NCBI GenBank assembly: GCA_030052745.1 | Contig: JANBVO010000023.1 | Span: forward strand, 372,001 to 436,000 | From: Pleurostoma richardsiae | Taxonomy: Eukaryota > Ascomycota > Sordariomycetes > Calosphaeriales > Pleurostomataceae | Length of the DNA: 64,000 nt | Direction: 5' to 3' | In this document: one piece after another, positions 32,570 through 44,200 of the stretch | Position numbering within the stretch: the first letter of the stretch is position 1 | How the letters are laid out: each line of letters opens with the position of its first letter | Translations under genes and position numbers: made by a program | The notes under the pieces: generated by a model | Told to the model about the DNA's origin: nothing | The model's database searches: none | Seen by the model: only the letters and a program-made list of their open reading frames with translations

Positions 32570-35058
32570 ATGGCTGGCGCCGAGCTCGCAATAGACGATC
32601 TCGTCGATAACAGTCACAGAGTATGCACCCGCAGCCACGAAATGACAGCTTTGCAGGCTAACTATCGTCTCAGGCTGCGTACATATTCAATCTAGATGAT
32701 GAGCCTGCCGAAGCTGCGCCACCGTCCAAGAAGAGGAGGCTCTCCAAGAGAGAACCAGAGGAGAAGCCTGGGCAGGGTGAGGACCTCTCGAGCTTCGTGC
32801 CGCTGCTCAATGGAGCCGAGAATCCGGAATGTGTGAGGCTGCGTCATGAGCTCTTCGAGCAGGCGTGGGGCGGCATCGACCAGCGGATCCAGGTGGGAGT
32901 TCATGACACCCTGAGAGTCCACGAACACAATGCTAATGTACGAATCCAGAAAGTCCTGAAAGAGTCGAATCACACCACCCTCGAGGAGGTCGGATCTTTT
33001 GTACGAGAGGCACCCGACCAGACGTATGCCACCTCTCCCGGATCACTACCTTCTCTGCCTTTTAAGGGGTTCTAACTTGGTGTCCAGGAACAAGATTCCC
33101 GCGGGGTTCATTGTCACAGGCCCCAACATCGCCTCGCAGGAATTTCTATTCCAGCAGCTTTCCGAGAGTCTGCATGACTTTGTCCAGGGCAGGTTCGTCC
33201 GGATCCGGTCTGTTGAAGCCACGAACCTCAAGGGAACCCTGAAGAAGATCGTTTCAGACGCCACCAAGCAAGGGCCTAATAATGATGGTGAGTATGCTGA
33301 GATGCGTGCTGTTATGGACGTAAGTCAAGGTCTCGAAAGAGAGAGGCAGTGCCGCATATTGACTAGCTTCAAGAGTCGGAGATACCTCGACTATGACCTC
33401 GACGCCTTGGTCGCTTTCCTGAAGAACCAGGAGTCGAAGCGAGTCATCATCGCCTTCCAAGACAGCGAAGCCTTTGATAACAGCTTACTATCAGATCTTA
33501 TAGTGATGCTGAAGTCTGTATTCGCTCTTGGAACCTGGCGTATTCTGTCCTTAGCTAATGTATGTTGTCTAGATCTTGGAAAGGACGTATCGACTTCACT
33601 CTCCTGTTTGGCATTGCGACTTCTGTCAATCTCTTCCAGGCGCGTCTGTTGAAGTCAAGCGGACAGCACTTATACGGGTGCCAGTTCGATGTTGACCAGA
33701 CCAACGCTGTGCTGGATAGCGTCTTCAAGTCTGCTGTCGCACATTTGGACAGCCCATTGTGCATAGGGCCGCTCTTGCTGAGGAAGCTGCTTGACCGCCA
33801 ACACACTCAAGTCACTGGTATAAACGTCTTCATTAGCGCATTGAAGGTAAGCAGAGCTATCTTTCCAAGAGACTAATGGCCGAGTCTCACGTCTGGTAAT
33901 TCCTAGTATGCATACATGTGCCATTATTTTGCCAACCCGCTTTCAATCTTCCTCTCCCCTAAGGGGGAACTGAAGACAGAATTCATCCAGGCAGAGCATC
34001 TTGAGGCAATTCGCACCCTCCCATCTTTTAACGTTAGTGTGGAAGAGGCGATGATCACGAAGAAAATTGGTCACGCCAAAGCCTTGATGGACGATGATGC
34101 GTACCTCCTAATGGTGATCCAGAAGGAGGCTACGCAGAGAAGGAAATGGACCTACAAGTTGCTGCGCTGCCTTGCACTCCTCGAAGCCACAGCGATACCC
34201 AAAGAGGACTTCGCAACCATGTATGAAAACGCGCTCAGGGACGGCATCGACCTAGAATCAGAAGGGGCTACCGTGCTTGACAGCATTCGGCGAATGTCAC
34301 CTGATGAAGTCATCTCCCTCGCAACTCGCATGACAGAAGTGGTCCGCCGAGGCAATCCGGAATTAGGTCTCAATGGCTGGCAAGACGAGGCTGGAGGGCT
34401 TGTGGCGGTTGACCTGGTCGAGACAATTACAGCCCTAAAGGCTCAGGCACAGGAGAAAGGCAACGTCCTCCGCAGCAAATACACAGCGCAGAGTAGGGTG
34501 TTGAGAACCACAGTCGTTGCACAGAAGGTTCAGCTCAGCCAAGATACAGCAGCCCTGAGTGAGGAGGATAGAGCCTTCACTGAGGCGATCGACTCGCTCA
34601 CCGAACGGCTTGGAGCGGTGATATCCTGCCACCCACCCGACCGCTTTTTTTTGCACGAACTATGGCTCTACGATTCCCTCTCTCCGCACAGAGGCGCCTT
34701 CATGCCGCGGCCCGTGGATGCTTGGGACCGGGCTCTGGCTCGACCGTACGATTACCTCCGATGCGACTGCTGTCGCCGCTTGAAGGGAGGCATCTCTTCC
34801 TCGCTCCCACCCACCGCCATCTTATACCACCTGTATTCCGAGGCCGGAACTCTCATCAACGTTGCAGATCTCTGGTCGGCGTTCCATGGCCTCGTAGGGC
34901 GGACCGAGGATGACGATGGCGCCGGGGCTGACGACGGGCTAGATGAACGAACGGCGCTGGCTCTCTTTTACCAGTCCTTGGCAGAGCTCAAGGCGATGGG
35001 TTTCGTCAAGGCCAGCAAGAAGAAAGCCGACCACATTGCCAAAGTAAAGTGGCTGTGA
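32570..35058 (+). CDS. orc3: Origin recognition complex subunit 3
   Basis: Seven exons (32570-32620, 32674-32892, 32950-33023, 33088-33291, 33367-33513, 33573-33846, 33907-35058) encode 706 residues. The Orc3 signatures are present: KIPAGFIVTGPN with FLFQQLSESL, RVIIAFQDSEAFD, the WKGRIDFTLLFGIATSV strand, and the later KYAYMCHYFANPLSIF. The C-terminal winged-helix/insert region includes ELWLYDSLSPHRGAFMPRP and a C-terminal ALALFYQSLAELKAMGFVK. Orc3 is the AAA+-derived subunit that, with Orc1, 2, 4, 5 and 6, binds origins and recruits MCM. A basic KKRRLSKRE near the N-terminus may be a nuclear signal. Two introns (57 and 75 nt) are multiples of three without stops; they were removed because of clear donor, branch and acceptor signals and better match to the family. 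Confidence 0.9.
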
Positions 35059-35401
35059 AGGGAAACGACAAGGATGCGGCTGCTGTTATTGTCGTCTGTC
35101 CATTGTGAAACCAGTGCATGACGTGTGTGTACCTATAGATATAGCATAGCACGGTGTTGGTTGGATGGATGCGCAGGAATTCATTCATGACCTCTTGCAG
35201 TTGCTCGCTGGCAAAAAAAAATTAAGAGTGCACAAGGACATGACTACATAGTCCCCTTTTTTCCTCCCAGCTTCGGTGGTATTACCAGTTGCGGGTAGTG
35301 TGTGGCCTCGATGACTGGAGATGTCTCACAATGAATGAAAGGTGGTGGATGAATCCACGCCAAAACGTGGACAAAGTGACTCGTGTCCCCCGATATAGAA
35401 C
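35059..35401. other. Intergenic downstream of orc3
   Basis: No gene was recognised. An A-rich tract lies at about 35212-35223, possibly in the orc3 3' region. Confidence 0.5.
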
Positions 35402-35719
35402 ATGACAACAAAGAAGGGACCGAGCGACCAGACCAGAGCACTGAAACACATTAAGAAAGGGCCTTTCAGGCCGGGGCTCGGCGACAAAGATGATGTCGAC
35501 ATGCAAGACGCCGCCGAGTCAGCCGGAGCCCCCGTGATGGCACAATCGCCCGGGGATCTAGAACACTTTAAAAAGATCGTCAGAAGACTCAGGATGCGGT
35601 GGCATCACCTCCCATGCATAATCACATATACCTCGAATTCAGTCCACTCATTTGTTGGGCAGCAATACAGCCCGCATCGTCGCAGCACCATTTTCACTTC
35701 ACGACAACTCAACCTCTAG
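35402..35719 (+). CDS. Candidate small gene or first exon, unknown
   Basis: The first 65 codons look like coding sequence: MTTKKGPSDQTRALKHIKKG, an acidic KDDVDMQDAAESAG, and LEHFKKIVRRLR. After that the frame runs into non-coding-looking sequence to a stop at 35719. A short intron may start near 35577-35605, but no partner exon could be fixed. It may be a separate small gene or an unplaced upstream exon of the next gene. The family is not recognised. Confidence 0.35.
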   Translation: MTTKKGPSDQTRALKHIKKGPFRPGLGDKDDVDMQDAAESAGAPVMAQSPGDLEHFKKIVRRLRMRWHHLPCIITYTSNSVHSFVGQQYSPHRRSTIFTSRQLNL

Positions 35720-35878
35720 TCTGAAATAAGACGAAAAGACAGCCTCGTGACTGTTTTCCCTAGCTCTCCGGGTTTTATTGGGTTTATATTATTTGCCGTT
35801 CCGCCTGACCCGGCCACGGGAGAGCACTGCAACGGCCCCCAGGAAGAAAGTCAGAGGGGAGAAGGAGCAGCACCCAAA

Positions 35879-36412
35879 ATGTACCACCAACCGCCCTCAC
35901 CGACCGTGCCCCCCACGCCCAGCTCCCTCACAGCGCCGGCGAGCACCACCACTACAACCACAACTCCCCTCGGCGGCCGCCGCGCTGTCAGGAACCCAGC
36001 CCTGGACACCAAGCTCCAGCAGATGGCCTTGCCGCTCGCGCCGCTCGTCCAGCTCACCTCGGGGCAGGTGCACCCGGCGTTCCCGGCGACGCTCCTGTCC
36101 TTCTGGCTGCTGACGGAGGAGCAGCTCGAGGAGCTGGCGCAGTTCTACCACCAGCGCAGCCCGGGCCCGCTGACGGGCTACTACCCGTGCCCCATCACCT
36201 GGCCGCGGGGGCTCACGCTCGAGCAGAAGAGGCGCAAGATCGGCAAGTTCATCGGCCTGAGAGGGTGCGACACGCCCGTGCTGGAGCAGCAGCAGCCGCC
36301 GGCGGACGTCTTCAGCCTGAGGGCCGAGGAGGAGATCGTCGAGGAGGCGAGGAGGGCGCGTATCAGGGCGGATGAGGAGGAGATGGCTAGGAGGAAGATG
36401 ACGTGGTTCTAG
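35879..36412 (+). CDS. Small conserved-looking protein of unknown function
   Basis: A single exon encodes 177 residues. A Pro/Thr-rich N-terminus with a poly-Thr run is followed by a compact block at about 60-140. That block contains PAFPATLLSFWLLTEEQLEE, LAQFYHQRSP and EQKRRKIGKFIGLRGCDTPV. The C-terminus is an Arg/Glu-rich helix ending RRKMTWF. The block resembles a protein often found in filamentous ascomycetes without assigned function. No catalytic motif or membrane segment is seen. The frame is open upstream to 35747, but the first ATG is at 35879 just after a plausible leader. Confidence 0.68.
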   Translation: MYHQPPSPTVPPTPSSLTAPASTTTTTTTPLGGRRAVRNPALDTKLQQMALPLAPLVQLTSGQVHPAFPATLLSFWLLTEEQLEELAQFYHQRSPGPLTGYYPCPITWPRGLTLEQKRRKIGKFIGLRGCDTPVLEQQQPPADVFSLRAEEEIVEEARRARIRADEEEMARRKMTWF

Positions 36413-36741
36413 ACGGGTTAGACGGGTCAGTTGGAGGGTTTGGGAGTCCTGCATTCTCCTTGCATCTTTGGAGTTCCAAGGCACTGTCGTTTTCAACATG
36501 TTATAGCGAAAAGCAGCATCGGGGTTGGGAAAGCGAGGAGTCCGGCCATAGCATCCAAATAAGACTGCATTATTTTTTTCTCTTCCCAGAAGAAGTTCTG
36601 CTTGACACCTACCCGGCCCTCAAAACGCCATGCCGCCCTATGATGCTGTCAATGCCCGAATCATGTCTCCGAAACAAGTCTCTGTTGTACAGGCCGAAGA
36701 TATCGGACAGTTAATGGTATGTCAGGAATAGACCTTGCTCT
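36413..36741. other. Intergenic between convergent genes
   Basis: This is the shared 3' flank of the small unknown gene and sec66. Nothing was recognised. Confidence 0.6.
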
Positions 36742-36768
36742 TTATTTCTTTCCTCCCTTCTTCTTCTT

Positions 36769-36800
<32 letters not shown>

Positions 36801-37594
36801 GGTGCCCCGCAGGGGTACCAGCAGCCGGCGTGCTCACATCCACCAGGACGGCATCCTCCTCGCTGCCGGGCTTGTTGTGTGGCTTCTCCGAGTCGCCCAG
36901 CTCCTTCATGAAGTCCGATCGGATGGCGTCGCGGCGCTTCTCCCACCACTCCTTTTCTGCGACGGTCTGCGCCTGGATCTCGTCAAGTCTCTTCCGGAGC
37001 ATGGTGTTCGCTGCGATCTCGTTGGCCGACTGGAAAATGGTCTGGCCCCAGTTTGGCGCGAGGGCATTGGCCTGTAGGAACCTTGTTAGAATGCATTGCA
37101 AGAAGTGCACTGCCAAGCATAGCACTGACCTCCATCACTACATCCCTAAGCTCGTCCTCCATCTCCTTCTCCGCTCTGCTGAACCGCTGCCACAGGTCGT
37201 CTCCCACGCTACCCCGCTGCAGCAGTGACGAGCATGCTGCCTTGGCTGTGCGGATCTGAATGATGCGATGTATGTCCTCGACCGCGCGGCGGAGGAGTGC
37301 CGCCCTCAAAACGCTGTCTGGGACTTTGGGCGCCTTCTCCTGGCCCTCGGCAGGCTCTAGGTGAAGTAATGACAGGTAAATGTTTCGTTGTAAATGCGGT
37401 GGAAACCATGGCGCCAGGTTGGCGCTTTGGGCTGGAATTAATGGGTCAGTGAGGAAGCTGTGAGCAACCGAACAGGTTCAAGACGCACAAGCTTTCCGTT
37501 TGCGATAGATGGTAGAGAACGTCACGAAGGTGCCGCCGAGAACCAGCACGTATGCGAAGGGGAGCAGCAAGCCCCGCCAGTCTATGTCGAACAT
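36742..37594 (-). CDS. sec66: ER translocation complex subunit Sec66 (Sec71)
   Basis: Three exons, in gene order 37594-37489, 37431-37130 and 37071-36742, give 245 residues. An N-terminal membrane anchor (LLLPFAYVLVLGGTFVTF) is followed by a basic YRKRK. The soluble part then carries APWFPPHLQRNIYLSLLHLE, VPDSVLRAALLRRAVEDIHR and GSVGDDLWQRF, which parallel yeast Sec66 blocks such as VLKAALLNRGAESVRR and GSIGEDYWKRF. Sec66 works with Sec62, Sec63 and Sec72 in post-translational import through Sec61. The C-terminus is extended by a ten-glycine run and KKKKGGKK, which I infer to be a lineage-specific tail grown by a GCC repeat. The promoter is shared with npl4 over 726 nt. Confidence 0.9.
36769..36800 (+). 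repeat. GCC trinucleotide run (10-Gly in Sec66)
   Basis: About ten GCC units on the plus strand encode the Gly run near the Sec66 C-terminus on the minus strand. The run is likely to be length-variable. Confidence 0.9.
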
Positions 37595-38320
37595 GGCAGC
37601 TGGATTTTGTACCGAAGGCGCGCCGTAAAGTATAACAGATTGAAGGTAAGGAGTGAAAGGAATGAAGCCGGAAGGAGAAAGACACACTCTCGCAGCTGTC
37701 GCCGAAGACGCCCCAGTACCCCGTACGGATAAAGATGACAGGTTTACCACCCGGAGTTTTTTTGGCCCCTTGGCGCGCTCTGGCCTTGAAAGCGGCACTG
37801 CGCAGGGGTACTTGCAGTTTATCCGGTGCCTGACACTCTTCGCTGTTTCATTGGCCCTTCAGAGCACTGAGCGCGGGGTGGTTATTCCGGACGGCAGGTA
37901 CCCAGCACCCGTAGCGCTCAAGCTTAGGCCTAGGGTACAGCTACAGGCTCCGGGCGCACCACTCGGGAGCTTGTGAAGTAGATCTACTTAGCTACTGGTG
38001 CAATAGTGGGGCTGGAGGGGCTCAGGCATAACTGAATGACGCTGCTGCTCGTTGCCCCAAGCTCTCCGTCACCCGCGCCGTTACTCAATCAAGCTCCAGA
38101 CATCCGATTTCCCTGAACTTCTGCACTCGCCTCTCCCTCGCCGGTTTGGTGTTGTATTACCAATCTACCGACCTTAACTTCTGTTTCCAGGCCGAAGAGT
38201 TATTGAAGACAACGCTCACGGTTTCTTTCTCCTTCCTCCTTTCTCCGGCCATTTCCCCCTCCTCCCACCTCTGCAGCAAGTCCCGGCCTCCTTCTATTGC
38301 GTCTCAGCTCATTCACCACG
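37595..38320. other. Divergent promoter region of sec66 and npl4
   Basis: No gene was recognised. Pyrimidine-rich leader sequence is seen before npl4 (about 38215-38315). Confidence 0.6.
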
Positions 38321-40450
38321 ATGTTACTGAGAGTCCGCGGGCCGGACGGCATGGTCCGCGTGACGGTCGAGAAGACGGATACTTTTGCAGAACTTGGTCG
38401 TCAAGTATGTCGCTCTCTGACCTTGAAGAGGCTGTTTGTACACCAACTCACCTCTTTGCCAGCTGCTACCGCATCTGCCGCCGACGGTCGATCCTAGGAC
38501 TATCACATTATCCAACTCTCCAAGTGGCGGCGACGCGAAGAAAATTGGAGAGGTTGCGAACTTTCAAATCGGTCAAATAGGCTTGGGGTAATAGCCACGG
38601 TCCCTAGCGCTGAGAACAGTTGACTGACAGCAGGACAAACAGTCATGGGGACCTCGTATTCATCACCTACAAGCACACCGAGAAGATCGCCAATGGGTCC
38701 TCAAACGGCGACGCAGGCAAGCCCTCCCTTTCTTCTACGAATCGACTGAACGGAAAGCCCGTCCTACCAAACGAAGACCTCCCTATTGACCCGCCGGTAA
38801 CATCACCAGTCGCCACGAGGATTAAGAACCCTTGGGAAACGGTGGTCCAGTCGAAATTGGACGATAGGCTTGACAAGAAAGATGGCAAAATCCCAAGGAA
38901 GATGGATCCCAAGATGTGCAGGCATGGCCCGAAGGGCATGTGTGATTACTGCATGCCCCTCGACCCGTTCAACGCAGGCTATCTTGCCGAGAAGAAGATT
39001 AAATACCTATCGTTCCACTCGTACCTACGCAAGATAAACTCCGAGAAGAACAAACCCGAGTCGGGAAGCTCATACATCCCACCCCTAGTCGAACCCTACT
39101 TCCGGGTGAAGCGCGACTGCCCGTCTGGACACCCGCAGTGGCCTGAAGGCATTTGTACGAAGTGCCAGCCAAGTGCGATCATTCTCCAGCCGCAGTCTTT
39201 CCGGATGGTTGACCATGTCGAATTCGCTTCACCGGCCATTGTCGACACATTCATCGATCCATGGCGTAAGTCGGGAGCACAGCGGTTAGGATATCTCTAC
39301 GGAAAATATGTGGAGTACGACGTGGTCCCCCTCGGTGTCAAGGCCGTTGTGGAGGCAATTTACGAGCCTCCCCAGATCGATGAGATGGACGGAATAACTC
39401 TGAATCCTTGGGAAAACGAGAAGGATGTGAACGAGGTTGCGAAGCTCTGCGGACTGGAGAAGATTGGGGTGGTCTGGACTGACCTTCTCGACGCCGGCAA
39501 CGGCGATGGTTCGGTCGTCTGCAAGAGACATGCCGACTCCTACTTCCTGTCGTCTCAGGAAGTCTGCTTCTCTGCCCGCCTCCAGGCTCAGCACCCAAAG
39601 CCGACGAAATGGAGCGATACGGGCAGGTTTGGGTCCAATTTCGTTACTTGTGTCATCTCCGGCAATGAAGAAGGCGAAATCTCGATTTCGGCTTACCAAA
39701 TGTCAAATGAGGCCGTGGAGATGGTGCGCGCGGACATCGTGGAGCCCTCAGCGGACCCAAACTCGATGCTGGTCCGCGAGGAGGAGGAAGATGATGGTTC
39801 CGTTAGCCGAACCCGCTATATACCCGACGTCTTCTATCGGAGAATCAACGAGTACGGTGCCAATGTACAGGAGAACGCTAAGCCCGCATTTCCCGTCGAG
39901 TATCTCATCGTCACTCTGACTCACGGCTTCCCCGACAAGCCCAAGCCGGCCTTCACCGACCTGGGTTTCCCGGTCGAGAACCGCGAAGCTATCGGAGAGA
40001 GCCAGGAACACTCCGCAGCCGCGAAGACGCTGAAGGTCCATGCGAATCCAGATTCTCTGTCAATCTCCAACTTCCATCTCCTATGCTTCCTTCATCAGAT
40101 GGGCGTCCTTTCCAAGGCAAGTGGGCCTTCGGTCACTATGATGGCGTTACATTAGATAGCTGACAGCTTTACCGTAACAGGACGAAGAGGCCCTCCTATG
40201 CCGGGTGGCTACGCAGCACGATCTCGCTGATTCCTTCCAGCTCAGATCAACCACGGGGTGGCAGACCCTGCTTGCCATCTTACAGTCCACTGGTGAGCGA
40301 ATCCCTAAGCGTCCCCGAGCTGTCGGCGACGAAGATGACAGTGATCGCGACGGTCGTTCCTCATCCCCCTTTCCACGCCGCAGCGGAGATACCGGAGAAC
40401 GTCTTGCTAAGCGCTTTGCCGCCGTTAGGCTGAACCCGTCTGCCGGATGA
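38321..40450 (+). CDS. npl4: Nuclear protein localization protein Npl4
   Basis: Four exons (38321-38404, 38463-38587, 38634-40116, 40181-40450) encode 653 residues. The ubiquitin-like N-terminus ([20 protein letters not shown]) is followed by the Npl4 zinc-finger region, with [12 protein letters not shown] at about residue 170 and then [16 protein letters not shown] at about 240. The MPN-like domain begins near [20 protein letters not shown]. The C-terminal part holds [18 protein letters not shown] and [19 protein letters not shown]. Npl4 with Ufd1 recruits ubiquitinated clients to Cdc48, in ER-associated degradation and elsewhere. Intron 3 (40117-40180) uses a GC donor, AAG|GCAAGT, with a normal TAACAG acceptor. 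The start codon was chosen at MLLRVRG because it opens the ubiquitin-like fold. Confidence 0.95.
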
Positions 40451-41270
40451 TTACAAGACAACGCCCTGCGCCGATCATTTGCCTGGTACAAGATGGCGGT
40501 TAAAGTTGGCAGATCCATCGCAATGGAGGCTGGCTGGCAGTGACTGTCCACCTCCTAGGGCAGGCCTTGTTGCTAGGATCGGTGGATTTCTCTTTCTTCG
40601 TTCGCTCTCGGCTGAGGCATGCATCGGATGGCCGCCCAGCAGGAAGGGGCTATTTGAACGGCGTTTGGGCGGGATACTCGTTAAGAAAACGTCGAGCACT
40701 AGAGGGGAGGTCGACATCACGAATTCATGCCTGCTCATGGTCATTAAGTGGGGCTTGAAGTCGGGAATACACAGGAGCATATGAAGAAGTGTGCCTTGCT
40801 TGACTCAAGTGATTCGTGCGTGGAGGCAGTAGTGATTAACCGGTGCGTGCCCTGTATAAGCGGCAGCATCCCATATTCGACTTCCGTCTCGTCAACCTCA
40901 ACCCCTCGAGCCAAGGCCTTGTATGATCCGAATAATAATGGCACGAAGGGAGCCTCACGAGAAGGAGTGCAGGCAGTCTCATAAGAAATTGCAATCTTGC
41001 TTTGATACGGACCGAATACCTACTACACAGACAAGGGGGAAATTTTATCAAACATGAAACAGCTTTTCTCTTCCCGGGGACTCTCTTTCCGAACGTTGGT
41101 AAACGTCGTTCCCACCTCTTCCCCCAATTTTGCTTTCATGAAGACCGGAGCGCCATTGGCTTTAACCCAAAGAAATTCGCCAGGTTCAGAAGATTTGATC
41201 GGTATATCTGCCTTGTGTTGCTTTGTTGCTCCTGAGCGCCACCTGGAAAGGGAAAGAAGGTCTTCCTTAT
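40451..41270. other. Intergenic between convergent npl4 and cpa2
   Basis: Only short, unconvincing open frames. No repeat or RNA gene was recognised. Confidence 0.6.
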
Positions 41271-44200
41271 TTACAGGGGCTTGCCGCCGAGGAACTCGGA
41301 CCACCGGCGGACCTCGCCGGGGATGCCCTCTGGCCTGGGCAGCTTCTCGCTCATGCAGCGGGCGAAGAGCATAGCGGTCTGGTTTGATCGCAGGTTAGCA
41401 TGCGAGATGACGACTGAGACCTGAATTACCAATTTAGCGAGAAGAGGGCTACGTACCTGGGGCTCCATGAACAGGGGAATGCCGAAGTCGACGGCATTGC
41501 GACGCATCGAGTAGTCGACGTCGTCGGTGGTCTTGGCGCGGGACTGCGCTAGGTTGAAGACGCCGCGGATGTCGTACTTGGCGAAGACCTCCCGGAGGGC
41601 GCGCTTGTCCTCCTTGGGGAACTCGATGACCTCGACCTTGACGTTGTTCTTCGCGGTGGACTCGAGGAACTCCTTGACCTTGTTGTCCGCGGCGTACAGC
41701 TTGTAGCCGAGCGGCGAGACGTAGTCGACGACGGTGGGGAGCCACTCCTTGGTGATATCACCGCCGAAGAGGAGGCCCTCGCCGGGCTCGGGGACGCGGA
41801 AGTTCATGGCGGACTGCAGGGAGGTCCAGTAGGCCTCGACGAGGTCCTTGCCGAAGCAGGCCATCTCTCCCGTGCTGGCCATCTCGACGCCGAGGAAGGG
41901 ATCCGCACCGGCGAGACGAGTCCAGGAGAATTGCGGCACCTTCGTGGCAACATAGTCACGCTTGACTGCCATCAGATCGGTGGGCTCTGGCACGTCCTTG
42001 CCCAGGAGGGCTTTGGTCGCGACCTCGATGAAGTTGATGCCTAAGACCTTGCTTACGAAGGGGAAGGAGCGGGAAGCACGGAGGTTGCACTCGATGACCT
42101 TGAGCAGAGGCAGACCACCCTCAGGGTCATCGGCCTTGATGATCTGCATGTTGAACGGTCCAGTGATGTTCCACGCGCGAGCGACCTTCTCGGCAATCTC
42201 CTTGGCGCGGTCCATGGTGGTATCATCAAGAGAAACGGGCGGAAGAACAAGGGTAGCGTCTCCAGAGTGTACACCAGCTTGCTCAACGTGCTGGCTAACT
42301 GCATGGACAAGAAGCTTTCCGTCGGAGGCAACAGCATCAACGTCGAGCTCCTGGGCTCCCTGGATGAACTTGCTGATGACAACTGGGTGGTCGGGGGACA
42401 CGTTGCTGGCGGCTTCGAGCTTCTCTTTCAGGTCTTCCTTGCCGTAGATGACGGTCATGGCAGCACCGGAGAGAACGTAACTGGGGCGGACAAGAACGGG
42501 GTAGCCGACTTCCTCGGCGAACTCCTCAGCGTCCTTGACGGAGTGGAGTTCCTTCCAGGCGGGCTGATCGAGACCAATGCTGTCGAGGATGGCGGAGAAC
42601 TTCTGTCGGTCCTCGGCGTTGTCAATATCCTTGGGGTTAGTACCGAGAACCTTGGCACCCCCAGTCTCCTGGAGACGGAGAGCAATGTTCTGAGGCAGCT
42701 GGCCACCCATGCTGACAACAACGTCGCGGGCTTGCTCGAGCTCATAAATATCCATGACTCTCTCATATGAGAGCTCTTCCAAGTACAGACGATCCACGAC
42801 ATCGAAATCAGTGCTGTAAGTCTCCGGGTTATACTAGTAAGTGAAAAAGGACAAGTTAGCAAGTATTTGACGAGAGCAGAAAAGTCGCATTTTCCGGGAG
42901 GAGTGCGAACGTCCCGACTTAACGAAAGAGCGTATTCGTCTCAGGGTGTGGTTCATCCAGTTGGATATGTAGAAAAGAGAAGATACAACTTACATTGATC
43001 ATAACCGTCTTCTGTCCCATCTCCCTGAGAGACTTGGCGGTAGAGACGCAGCACCAGTCGAACTCGACTGAGCTTCCGATACGGTACACACCGCTGCCCA
43101 GCACGATAGTTCCACGGTCATCAAAGGTCACGTCATGTGAAGAGGCGTTATAAGTGGTGTACAGGTAGTTCGTATCCGCAGGGAACTCGGCGGCGAGCGT
43201 GTCGATCTTCTTTACCCAAGGTCGAATGCCGAACTGCAGACGCTGGGCGCGGACCTTGTCCTCCGTGCTGCCAACGGCAAGAGCAATCTGCTTGTCGGAG
43301 AAGCCCATCTTCTTGGCCTTCAGGACGAGATCCTTCTTGAGCCCGGCAAGACTGCCGACAGACTGGAGCTCCTTGGTGCAGTTGACGATGTTTTCAAGCT
43401 TGTACAAAAACCACTTGTCGATCTTCGAGAGTTCATGTACCTTGTCCACAGAGTAGCCCTCGTGAAGCATAGCCTGACCGACTGCAAGCCACCGGCGGTC
43501 GGTTGGGTTCGCGAGCTCGTAGTCGATGTCCTTAAACTTGTCGCCTTGGAAGCCGACGAACTTGGGATCAACCTGACGAATAGCCTTCTGGAAGGACTCT
43601 TCAAAGGTCCGGCCAATTGCCATAACTTCTCCGACACTCTTCATGGCAGAGCCGATAGCTCGAGAGACGTGGTTGAACTTGGAAAGGTCAAAACGGGGAA
43701 TCTTGGTGACGATATAATCCAGACTGGGCTCGAAGTTGGCAGTAGTAGTCTTGGTCACAGCGTTTGGCAGTTCAGGGAGAGTGTGACCGAGTCCAATCTT
43801 TGCCGCCGTGTAGGCCAAGGGGTAACCGGTAGCTTTCGAGGCGAGGGCAGAAGAACGGGAGAGACGGGCGTTGACTTCAATGACTCGGTAGTCCAAGCCG
43901 TCGGGCTGTAGGGCGTACTGGACGTTGCACTCGCCCACGACGCCCAGATGCCGGACGATCTTGATAGCGGCTGTCCGAAGCATATGGTACTCCTCGTCGC
44001 TCAGAGTCTGGCTCGGCGCGACAACGATCGAGTCACCAGTGTGAATTCCAAGGGGGTCAAAGTTCTCCATGTTGCAGACCGTGATGCAATTGTCGTTGGC
44101 GTCCCGCACAACCTCGTATTCGACTTCCTTCCAGCCCTTGAGGGACTTCTCGACAAGAATTTGGGGGGAGAGGGTGAGCGATCTAGCAGCAAGGTTGCGA

